Assembly (NCBI GenBank): GCA_013329925.1
Contig: DUJK01000148.1
Span: 1-5,618 of the forward strand
Reading direction: 5' to 3'
Length of the DNA: 5,618 nt
DNA from: Candidatus Poseidoniaceae archaeon
GTDB lineage: Archaea > Thermoplasmatota > Poseidoniia > Poseidoniales > Poseidoniaceae
How positions within the stretch are numbered: position 1 is the stretch's first letter; the number at the start of each line of letters is the position of its first letter. Both the position numbers and the translations under genes were made by a program. Positions 1 through 5,618 of the stretch are shown piece after piece. The notes under the pieces were generated by a model, which was given only the letters and a program-made list of their open reading frames with translations, was not told the origin of the DNA and searched no databases.

Positions 1-1272
1 GATAAAACAAATCCAACATATATCGACTCTTGGTACGACGTTGACCACCCCAGTGGCCCACATAATTTGTATACTCATATGATTGATGGTGAATGGTATT
101 TATTTGTGGCAAACCCAGATTATGAAGCTTGTAATGATGCGATAGACGAAGCCTGTGGTGGAGTTACCATTGCCCATATGAATCTTGATGGATCCGCAGC
201 CAGAAACCTTCCAGGAGTACCAGGCTCTGGTCAAGGCCACACCATCATTAAAGTTGGAGAATATGAAGTTGCTTGGGAACACACTCGCGGCGGCTGGATT
301 TACATTCACGATATGACAGTTCAACTATGGCCTGGGGAAGACCAAAATGATCCAAGATATGGGCGTACATTCATCTACGGAAGTTATTGGGAAGCAGGAC
401 TTAGAATCGCTGATGTAACTGACGTACCTCATCCAGTTAACTCACCAGAGGAATATGCAGTTCACGCGACTCTTTGCAAGACAGGTGTTGGCAATCCAGT
501 ACAGTGTCGTTGGCGAGCCGAAGAAGTAGGTATGTGGATGGATTTCTTAGATTTGGATGAAGACGGCCAACCAGATAGTGGAACAACTGGTAACGAAAAT
601 GGTGGAAGAGTATCTTATATCCATTATGCAGAACCATACCCAGAGATGCTAGACCTGTCCCATGTCGGCTATTCTGATGAACCAGTTCATTTGACTACAG
701 CAGCAGTTGAGGTTCTTTCTACTTCAGTTGGCACAGGAATAATTTACCTATTAGATACAACTGACTATACAATGATCGATGGACAATTAAGATTTGAACC
801 CAAACTCGTTCGGGACTGGGAAATTCCATGGGCTGAAGACCACTGTTATGGTGCCGATTGCCCAATTAATCCAGATGGAGATGAGTGGCTACTATTTTCA
901 CCCCACAATCTTGACAGTGCATATTTTGAAACCGACGAGAGCACCGACCAAAGCCATGGCGGGGGATGGGATGGACGGCTATACATCTCACACTATCATG
1001 CAGGGCTTTGGGTATTAGATATCGAGACACTTGTTTCACCAACCAATCCCAATAATAAATTTGCCACTTATTCTGAAGCGACAGTAGCATGGTATTTACC
1101 TCATGGAGATAACGGGGTAATTCTTGAATCAGATTTCTATGAATTCTCATGGGTGCCGTTTTTATGGGCTGTAGAACATCATAACGGAATTACTTATGCT
1201 TCATGCATTTCTACTGGATTATACGTGATGCAATTAGATATTGACATACCGTATTTAGGAACTACTGTCTGA
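1..1272 (+). CDS. Secreted LVIVD-type beta-propeller protein (5' end missing)
   Basis: The frame is open from base 1, so the start lies upstream; 423 residues are visible, ending at TGA 1270-1272. Three short motifs of the xGLxVxD(I/V) type recur: AGLRIADVTDV (visible residues 132-142), AGLWVLDIETL (334-344) and TGLYVMQLDI (405-414). This is the pattern of LVIVD-repeat beta-propellers, which are usually extracytoplasmic. Six of its seven cysteines fall in three close pairs (44/52, 159/169, 282/287), suggesting disulfides and therefore export; the signal peptide would be in the missing part. Residues 184-192 read DLDEDGQPD, a DxDxDGxxD loop like those that bind calcium. Histidines are frequent, for example in DHPSGPH, SHYH and EHH. 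The SCO-like gene follows after nine bases, so the two are probably co-transcribed. Its biochemical role is unknown: the fold class is fairly safe, and metal binding is inference. Confidence 0.7.
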   Translation, partial: DKTNPTYIDSWYDVDHPSGPHNLYTHMIDGEWYLFVANPDYEACNDAIDEACGGVTIAHMNLDGSAARNLPGVPGSGQGHTIIKVGEYEVAWEHTRGGWIYIHDMTVQLWPGEDQNDPRYGRTFIYGSYWEAGLRIADVTDVPHPVNSPEEYAVHATLCKTGVGNPVQCRWRAEEVGMWMDFLDLDEDGQPDSGTTGNENGGRVSYIHYAEPYPEMLDLSHVGYSDEPVHLTTAAVEVLSTSVGTGIIYLLDTTDYTMIDGQLRFEPKLVRDWEIPWAEDHCYGADCPINPDGDEWLLFSPHNLDSAYFETDESTDQSHGGGWDGRLYISHYHAGLWVLDIETLVSPTNPNNKFATYSEATVAWYLPHGDNGVILESDFYEFSWVPFLWAVEHHNGITYASCISTGLYVMQLDIDIPYLGTTV

Positions 1273-1275
1273 GGG
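1271..1275 (+). promoter_or_regulatory. Shine-Dalgarno site for the SCO gene
   Basis: GAGGG overlaps the TGA stop of the propeller gene and lies six bases before the ATG at 1282. It supports that start and suggests that translation of the SCO gene is coupled to the gene upstream. Confidence 0.6.
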
Positions 1276-1281
1276 TAAATA

Positions 1282-1959
1282 ATGTTAGAAAAGAGACTCG
1301 CTTTATTGGTTTGCTTGATGATGTTCTCATCAGGTTGTCTAGGCGGGTCTAGTGAAGAATTTGAATCAAAGTTCCACGGTGATTTAATTAGTCCAGTAAA
1401 AGCAACTAATGATTTTAATTTAATAACGAGTGATAATGAGACCTTTAACTTCAAAAATCAAACAGAAGGCAAAGTAACAGTGATAGCATTTTTATTCACC
1501 AATTGCTATGATATTTGCCCAATCGTGACCTATAATATGAGGTATATCTTAGAGAGTCTTAACGAGTCACAACAAGAATTAATTGAATTCATTACCATAA
1601 CCGTCGACCCATGGCGAGATAATACCACAATTATGGAAGACTGGAAAACCAGAACCAAATCTAATTGGACTCACCTAACAGTGTCAAATACTGATGCAAA
1701 CTCAGAGGAAATGAAGACATTGAATAAAGTATGGAGTGATTTTGATGTTGGTTTTAAAATCGAAGAAAATCAAACGGAATCAAACACTTCGGGAAGACAT
1801 CACCCATCAGCAGCAGATTACAACATAGACCATTCAACAGGGACTGTACTAATAGATCATGAAGGTAATCAAAGAATCTGGTGGGGTGATTTTGACTGGA
1901 TTATTGATTTGGTCAAAGAGGATATATTAACATTAGTTGAAGACGCCAAAAACTCCTAA
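1282..1959 (+). CDS. SCO1/SenC family copper-chaperone lipoprotein
   Basis: A 225-residue, membrane-anchored thioredoxin-fold protein. Residues 1-19 form a lipoprotein signal: a short basic start (EKR), a hydrophobic stretch, then SSGC with Cys19 as the likely lipidated residue, followed by a GGSSEE linker. The SCO signature is complete: Cys75-YDI-Cys79-Pro (CX3CP) and the distant His184 in YNIDHSTG, the three residues that bind copper in SCO proteins. ITVDPWRD (106-113) matches the family's VTVDPxRD block. Length is normal for the family. SCO proteins deliver copper to, or reduce the thiols of, the CuA site of haem-copper oxidase subunit II; no oxidase gene is visible here. A second His pair (173-174) sits in a hydrophilic, probably flexible loop just before the conserved His. 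It lies nine bases behind the propeller gene, probably in one operon. Family assignment is firm; the exact client is not known. Confidence 0.92.
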   Translation: MLEKRLALLVCLMMFSSGCLGGSSEEFESKFHGDLISPVKATNDFNLITSDNETFNFKNQTEGKVTVIAFLFTNCYDICPIVTYNMRYILESLNESQQELIEFITITVDPWRDNTTIMEDWKTRTKSNWTHLTVSNTDANSEEMKTLNKVWSDFDVGFKIEENQTESNTSGRHHPSAADYNIDHSTGTVLIDHEGNQRIWWGDFDWIIDLVKEDILTLVEDAKNS

Positions 1960-2041
1960 AAATGTCTCATTTACCCACATCCGGAAATGACTTTCCATTA
2001 TTGGGCTAAGCATTAAGAGGGGACAACTTCGGGATTTGACT

Positions 2042-2851
2042 ATGGCAACGGTTCGTTTGGACCAAAAAACCCGGGCGCTTGTCCGTGCCATTCCGAATTC
2101 ATACAAATCTGCACTAGCTAATTTCTTTGGCAATGGCCCAAAAGATATCGAGTTAGCTAACACACAACATCGACAATACCGCGAAGCACTAGAATCGTGC
2201 GGAGTGTCAGTAACAATGCTTGAAGCCGACCACAACCACCCAGATTGTTTGTTTGTCGAAGACCAAGCCGTAATCGTTGATGGGCACGTTCTCCTTCCAG
2301 TACCTGGGCACCCATCAAGAGTTGCTGAACAACCACCAATTTCTGATTTTTTAGTCAGTAAAATGGGCGGCGCACAGATTTGCCGTATGAGTGGCGATGC
2401 GAGAATGGATGGAGGGGACATCCTTAGGTTGGGGGACATCTTTTTTGTCGGTCGGTCAACTAGAACCAACGATTTAGGAATCGACGAATTAAGGGATTTA
2501 CTTTCTCATTTAGGACACGAACTTAGAGTAATCGACATTCCAGATAGAGCACTCCACTTAACAAGCATCGCCTCAACTCCAACAGATGAAATAATATTAG
2601 CACCAGAGGGCTATTTACCCAAAGATGCCTTTGGTGAACTACCAGAAAACTCACGTATTATTTGGATGCCTGAAGAAGAAACCTATGGTTGCAATACAAT
2701 AGGACTACCGGGCAACAAAGTTTTGGTTGCTAAAGGCTATCCAACGGTACTTCAAACATTAAAGGACCTAAATCTAGAAACAATTATTCTAGATTTTAGT
2801 GAAATAAGAGCCGCAGACGGCTCCCTTACCTGCTGTTCACTATTTTTCTAA
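2042..2851 (+). CDS. Dimethylargininase-family amidinohydrolase (DDAH-like)
   Basis: 269 residues from the ATG at 2042; a TTG two codons earlier (2036) is an alternative start. A weak GGGA lies seven bases before the ATG, and a stronger GAGGGG (2017-2022) lies 13 bases before the TTG, so the start is unsettled. DDAH hydrolyses N-omega-methylated arginines to citrulline and methylamines in the cytosol. Family landmarks occur in order: PDCLFVED (67-74; Asp68, Glu73 and Asp74 for substrate contacts), an Arg at 93 in PGHPSR, MDGGD (122-126; Asp123 as the likely acidic active-site residue), GRSTRTN (137-143), LHL with the general base His172, and DGSLTCC near the end with Cys264 as the likely nucleophile. 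Length is typical. Related deiminases share the fold, so the substrate could be methylarginine, arginine or another guanidino compound. It begins about 80 bases after the SCO gene and ends in a 4-base overlap with the convergent gene. Confidence 0.88.
   Translation: MATVRLDQKTRALVRAIPNSYKSALANFFGNGPKDIELANTQHRQYREALESCGVSVTMLEADHNHPDCLFVEDQAVIVDGHVLLPVPGHPSRVAEQPPISDFLVSKMGGAQICRMSGDARMDGGDILRLGDIFFVGRSTRTNDLGIDELRDLLSHLGHELRVIDIPDRALHLTSIASTPTDEIILAPEGYLPKDAFGELPENSRIIWMPEEETYGCNTIGLPGNKVLVAKGYPTVLQTLKDLNLETIILDFSEIRAADGSLTCCSLFF
2770..2796. repeat. 10-bp perfect inverted repeat with 7-base loop
   Basis: AAATCTAGAA (2770-2779) and TTCTAGATTT (2787-2796) are exact reverse complements separated by ACAATTA. 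The repeat lies inside the 3' end of the DDAH-like gene, where it encodes parts of NLETIILDF. On the - strand it lies about 50-80 bases beyond the stop of the 118-residue gene. It could fold into a hairpin at the end of the - strand transcript, but it may be chance in AT-rich coding DNA. Confidence 0.5.
2843..2847 (+). terminator. Candidate oligo-T termination site of the + strand transcript
   Basis: A run of five T falls in the last codons of the DDAH-like gene (Leu-Phe-Phe), directly before its stop. Archaeal RNA polymerases can terminate at short T runs without a hairpin, so it may help end the + strand transcript where the opposing operon arrives. No GC-rich hairpin precedes it. This is weak evidence. 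Confidence 0.2.
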
Positions 2852-3204
2852 TTAGTTACCTCAACCATCCAATCTGAAATAACTTGTTTTAGTGATTGAT
2901 GAGAATTGCAGACGGGGTATTTTGAATTATCAATAGTCATATTTTTACCTCTAGGGATTATATCTAAGGTTACTTGGTGGTCAGAATAAAGGCCCATTTC
3001 AAAAACCAATTCATATAATTCATGGTCCATAGATTGAAATTTATCAGAATATAAGAACGAGCACAAATCATCAACAGTGTAAAATGAGCATAACATCGAT
3101 AGGGTTTGAATCAAGTTATTATCATCACCATTAACAAGTTCTGAAAAGTCCACAGCCTTCGATTTAATCACTAAAGTTAGTTGAGGCACAGCTTCTTTTA
3201 CCAA
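2848..3204 (-). CDS. Uncharacterised 118-residue protein, last gene of the katG cluster
   Basis: I do not recognise this protein. The start is a TTG at 3204, because a stop lies three codons upstream in frame and the first in-frame ATG would remove 36 residues. A GGTG (3215-3218) sits ten bases before the TTG and supports it. The gene overlaps the dehydrogenase stop by seven bases, which suggests translational coupling. The protein appears soluble and acidic, without signal peptide or membrane segment. It opens with a likely beta strand (QLTLVIKSK), has a probably helical middle (about 30-70, with DHELYELVFEM) and ends in QSLKQVISDWMVEVTN. Cysteines are at 39, 48 and 99, in no metal motif I recognise. 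Its TAG stop overlaps the TAA of the convergent gene. The exact fit between two clear genes argues that it is real; its function is unknown. Confidence 0.62.
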   Translation of the reverse strand: MVKEAVPQLTLVIKSKAVDFSELVNGDDNNLIQTLSMLCSFYTVDDLCSFLYSDKFQSMDHELYELVFEMGLYSDHQVTLDIIPRGKNMTIDNSKYPVCNSHQSLKQVISDWMVEVTN

Positions 3205-3875
3205 GGCAAATCAACACCGTCATATTGAACAAATCGACCAGAATCCTCTAGGGTGTGTTTTCCAATAAGTTCCATCATTCCATCAACACTAGTTTCCATT
3301 TCAACAGGGGCATTTTCTCCACCCATCCTAGTTTTTACCCACCCAGGATGTAGGATCAAGAATGAAATGTTATCTTCAAGAGCCTCCTTTTTCATAGCAA
3401 CAGTGAACATATTTAATGCAGTTTTTGAGGCGCGGTAAGCGTAAGATCTACCAGAATGACAATCATCAATAGAACCCATTAAACTACTAATCATAACAAC
3501 AGTGGAAAGGGATTTTCCACCCATTTTATCATATAGTGAACGTACTAACCTCACTGGTCCAATTGCGTTAATATTAATGACATCAAGAGCCCATTCATCA
3601 TCTATTTCTTTGATGTTGCGCCATCGGCCGTCAGGTACTCCGGCATTATTAATTAACAAATCAACACGGTGCTCGATAGTATTGGCAAACGCCGTAATAG
3701 AAACATTATCTGTCACATCTAGTTGACAAGTAAACAAGTTCTCATTTTCTAGTAAGTCTAGTCGATGCATATCTTGTCGATAACCAGCATATACGCGCCA
3801 CCCATTATCTAATAATCTGACAACAAACTCTGAACCAATACCTCGGCTTGCCCCAGTAATTACTGCAGTTTTCAT
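3198..3875 (-). CDS. Short-chain dehydrogenase/reductase, C-factor/Sniffer-like
   Basis: A cytosolic NAD(P)-dependent oxidoreductase of 225 residues, the normal size for a classical SDR. The nucleotide-binding motif TGASRGIG is at 7-14, the structural NNAG at 76-79, the active-site Asn at 103, the Ser in ISS at 130-131, and the catalytic YxxxK as Tyr147/Lys151. The stretch around SLMGSIDD, the GRSYAYRASKTALNM block and the later HPGWVKTRMGG are typical of the C-factor (CsgA)/Sniffer carbonyl-reductase branch, not of fatty-acid KR enzymes. The ATG at 3875 is supported by AGGTG eight bases upstream. It lies 21 bases after the PerR-like gene and overlaps the next gene by seven bases. Drosophila Sniffer, a relative, protects against oxidative stress, so removal of reactive carbonyls would suit this operon; that role is inferred and the substrate is unknown. 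Confidence 0.88.
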   Translation of the reverse strand: MKTAVITGASRGIGSEFVVRLLDNGWRVYAGYRQDMHRLDLLENENLFTCQLDVTDNVSITAFANTIEHRVDLLINNAGVPDGRWRNIKEIDDEWALDVININAIGPVRLVRSLYDKMGGKSLSTVVMISSLMGSIDDCHSGRSYAYRASKTALNMFTVAMKKEALEDNISFLILHPGWVKTRMGGENAPVEMETSVDGMMELIGKHTLEDSGRFVQYDGVDLPW

Positions 3876-3883
3876 AACAAAGA

Positions 3884-3888
3884 CACCT
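3884..3888 (-). promoter_or_regulatory. Shine-Dalgarno site for the SDR gene
   Basis: On the - strand this reads AGGTG, complementary to the CACCT end of 16S rRNA, and stands eight bases before the ATG at 3875. It fills part of the 21-base gap after the regulator gene, which leaves no room for a separate promoter there. Confidence 0.6.
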
Positions 3889-3896
3889 TTTGAAGA

Positions 3897-4271
3897 CTAT
3901 TTACACGACTCACAAATACCTTTCCAAGTCAACTCTAGTCCTTCAATATCAACATTAGAAACATCTGGAGCCGTCAACAAAATATTTTCTGGCAAGTCAA
4001 CATCCCATATTTTATCACAAACAGTACAAACAAAGTGAGCATGTGGAGTTACTAAGGGGTCATATCTGATTTGTCCAGAATGTTCAAACGATCTTAGTAT
4101 CCCCTCATCAACCATATTAGACAACTGTCGATAGACTGTCGCAAGACCAATTCCAGAGCTCTGCAGCTCAGCAAACACATCATTTGCGGATGGGTGGTCT
4201 TTCCTATCAATAACACACTCATGGACAAGTTGCCTTTGTCGAGTAACTCGCTTATTTCTTTGTGGGGACAT
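3897..4271 (-). CDS. perR: Fur-family regulator, PerR-like peroxide sensor
   Basis: 124 residues from the ATG at 4271; a TTG at 4280 would add three. I chose the ATG because MSPQRNKRVTRQR is a typical Fur-family beginning; neither start has a clear Shine-Dalgarno site. The N-terminal winged helix includes GIGLATVYRQLSNMVDEGIL as its recognition region. The structural zinc site is complete: Cys82/Cys85 (CTVC) and Cys120/Cys123 (CESC). The regulatory metal ligands are His26 (in DHPSA), Asp71 (RYD), His77, His79 (HAH) and Asp90 (KIWD). They match Bacillus subtilis PerR His37, Asp85, His91, His93 and Asp104 in identity and near-identical spacing. The last Asp favours PerR over Fur, which usually has Glu there. 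PerR with bound iron is oxidised by peroxide at the His ligands and leaves DNA. Its place 21 bases behind katG supports peroxide control. Family is certain; the PerR subtype is likely. Confidence 0.88.
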   Translation of the reverse strand: MSPQRNKRVTRQRQLVHECVIDRKDHPSANDVFAELQSSGIGLATVYRQLSNMVDEGILRSFEHSGQIRYDPLVTPHAHFVCTVCDKIWDVDLPENILLTAPDVSNVDIEGLELTWKGICESCK

Positions 4272-4292
4272 TTCAATCAAAACTCGGGAAAA

Positions 4293-5618
4293 TCAGGCTA
4301 AGTCAAATCTATCAGCATTCATCACCTTGGTCCATACCGAGATGAAATCAGACTTGAATTTCTCTGCATTATCATCTTGAGCATAAACTTCAGCAATTGC
4401 TCTTAATTGGGAATTACTTCCAAACACCAGATCTGTTCTAGAGGCCCGTCGTAACACTTCTCCAGTTGCTCGGTCAATACCATCATATGAATTACTTCCA
4501 GTAGGCTTCCATTTAACATTCATATCCAGTAGGGTTGGGAAGAAATCATTAGACAAATTACTGTTGTCGTTGGAGAACAACCCACGGTCATCGGAACTCA
4601 CTCCTAGCGTTCTCAATCCGCCGACTAATACAGTCATTTCAGGAGCAGTCAAGCCTAACAATTGGGCTTTATCCAACATCATTTCTTCAGGAGTGACTGC
4701 ATAGTTAGTTTTCAGGAAATTTCTGAAACCATCTGCTAACGGCTCCATAACTGAGAAAGATGCCCCGTCAGTCTGTTCTTCAGTTGCATCCCCACGTCCT
4801 GGGTGGAAAGCAACTTCCATTCCACTGGCCATTTCAACCCCAACATTACCGGCCAGCACAATAACATCAGCTAAACTTGCCCCATGGGAGTCAGAAATTC
4901 CGCTAAGAGTAGATAGCACACTAGACAACTGTTCTGGTTTGTTTGCTTCCCAATCTTTCTGTGGCGATAGTCTAATCCTTGCACCGTTGGCGCCACCACG
5001 CATATCCGATCCTCTAAATGTAGACGCGCTAGCCCATGCAGTTTCAACCATTTGTGTAACACTGAGTCCACTTTCTTTGATTGCACTCTTTACTGCATTT
5101 ACATCATATGAGGTTGAACCCGGAGTCACAGGGTCTTGCCAAATCAAATCTTCACTAGGGACATCTGGTCCAAGGTAGCGAACCTTTGGCCCCATATCTC
5201 TGTGAAGTAATTTGAACCACGCACGAGAAAATGCATCAGCAAATTTATCTGGGTTTTCGTAGAACATTTTTGATATTTTCCGGTATTCTGGGTCTCTAAT
5301 CATTGCCATATCAGCAGTTGTCATCATAGTAGGCACTTTCTTCGTGGGATCCTCTGCATCAGGTGCCAAATCCTCTTCATCAGGATTCTCTGGCGTCCAT
5401 TGATGGGCACCAGCAGGGCTCTTTTCTAAGACCCAACTATCTTCATACTTGAATAACATACCAAAGTAAGCATTGTCCCATTGTGTAGGGTTAGGTGTCC
5501 ATGCACCCTCAATTCCACTAGTTATTGTGTCACTACCCACACCGCTACCATAGCTACTAGTCCAACCAAAACCTTGTTCTTCTAATGCTGCACCTTCTGG
5601 CTCAGGTCCTTTGTGATC
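4293..5618 (-). CDS. katG: Catalase-peroxidase KatG, C-terminal 441 residues
   Basis: The frame is open to the window end, so the gene starts outside; a GTG at 5540 is an internal codon, since the KatG sequence LEEQGFGWTSSYGSG lies before it. KatG is a haem enzyme that removes hydrogen peroxide by catalase and peroxidase reactions. The family is about 720-740 residues long, so the N-terminal part with the distal Arg/Trp/His, the Met-Tyr-Trp adduct and the proximal His is missing. Visible are ITSGIEGAWTPNPTQW, SPAGAHQW, the proximal-triad Trp (residue 62 of the visible part) and Asp (103), RAWFKLLHRDMGPK, DLIWQDP, FRGSDMRGGANGARIRL, and the haem-free C-terminal domain with LLGLTAPEMTVLVGGLR, ending in NADRFDLA. 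Compared with E. coli and M. tuberculosis KatG, two residues (DS) appear inserted just before the proximal Trp. The PerR-like gene follows 21 bases later. The promoter is outside the window. Confidence 0.96.
   Translation of the reverse strand, partial: DHKGPEPEGAALEEQGFGWTSSYGSGVGSDTITSGIEGAWTPNPTQWDNAYFGMLFKYEDSWVLEKSPAGAHQWTPENPDEEDLAPDAEDPTKKVPTMMTTADMAMIRDPEYRKISKMFYENPDKFADAFSRAWFKLLHRDMGPKVRYLGPDVPSEDLIWQDPVTPGSTSYDVNAVKSAIKESGLSVTQMVETAWASASTFRGSDMRGGANGARIRLSPQKDWEANKPEQLSSVLSTLSGISDSHGASLADVIVLAGNVGVEMASGMEVAFHPGRGDATEEQTDGASFSVMEPLADGFRNFLKTNYAVTPEEMMLDKAQLLGLTAPEMTVLVGGLRTLGVSSDDRGLFSNDNSNLSNDFFPTLLDMNVKWKPTGSNSYDGIDRATGEVLRRASRTDLVFGSNSQLRAIAEVYAQDDNAEKFKSDFISVWTKVMNADRFDLA

Noticed and set aside
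866..1150. 94-codon open frame on the - strand
   Set aside because: It lies fully inside the propeller gene, with no ribosome site or family resemblance.
1960..2041. Promoter or regulatory site in the gap before the DDAH-like gene
   Set aside because: There is only a 5-bp inverted repeat (GGAAA 1983-1987 / TTTCC 1992-1996) and a weak ATTAAG stretch (2012-2017). Neither is a convincing TATA box or operator, so I do not call one.
1933..2469. 178-codon open frame on the - strand
   Set aside because: It lies opposite the DDAH-like gene and the end of the SCO gene, both strongly supported by family motifs; its translation is Ser/Pro/Arg-rich and resembles no family.
3876..3896. PerR/Fur-box palindrome between the regulator and the SDR gene
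   Set aside because: The 21-base gap holds the ribosome site and no palindrome; any operator would be upstream of katG, outside the window.
5538..5540. GTG as the start of a short KatG
   Set aside because: Conserved KatG sequence continues upstream in the same frame to the window end, so this is an internal valine codon.

Overview
This is a compact, AT-leaning window of about 5.6 kb with seven protein-coding genes and almost no free DNA. The longest clear gap is about 80 bases. Three genes lie on the + strand (1-2851) and four on the - strand (2848-5618), and the two sets converge on a 4-base stop-codon overlap near the middle. The first and last genes run off the ends. I see no RNA gene, mobile element or CRISPR array.

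The likely source is a marine planktonic archaeon, possibly the Poseidoniales (Marine Group II Euryarchaeota), or less likely a bacterium. The reasons are the short lipoprotein signal ending SSGCLGGSSEE, AGGTG/GAGGG-type Shine-Dalgarno sites, tight spacing, and the mix of a secreted LVIVD-type propeller, SCO, a dimethylargininase-like enzyme and KatG. This is inference from style and gene content, because no phylogenetic marker is present.

+ strand: (1) the 3' part of a secreted, His- and Cys-rich LVIVD-type beta-propeller protein; (2) nine bases later, a SCO1/SenC copper-chaperone lipoprotein with CX3C and the conserved His; (3) after about 80 bases, a dimethylargininase-family amidinohydrolase with its catalytic residues intact. 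Genes 1 and 2 look like one transcript for extracytoplasmic, possibly metal-related, proteins. Gene 3 may be read from the same transcript or from its own promoter.

- strand, in order of transcription: katG (C-terminal 441 residues), a PerR-type Fur-family regulator, a C-factor/Sniffer-like short-chain dehydrogenase, and an unrecognised 118-residue protein that overlaps the dehydrogenase gene. Gaps are 21, 21 and -7 bases, so this looks like one peroxide-stress operon: hydrogen peroxide removal (KatG), peroxide sensing (PerR-like), a probable carbonyl reductase, and an unknown partner. This operon and its unknown last gene are the most interesting part of the window. The other genes belong to known families.
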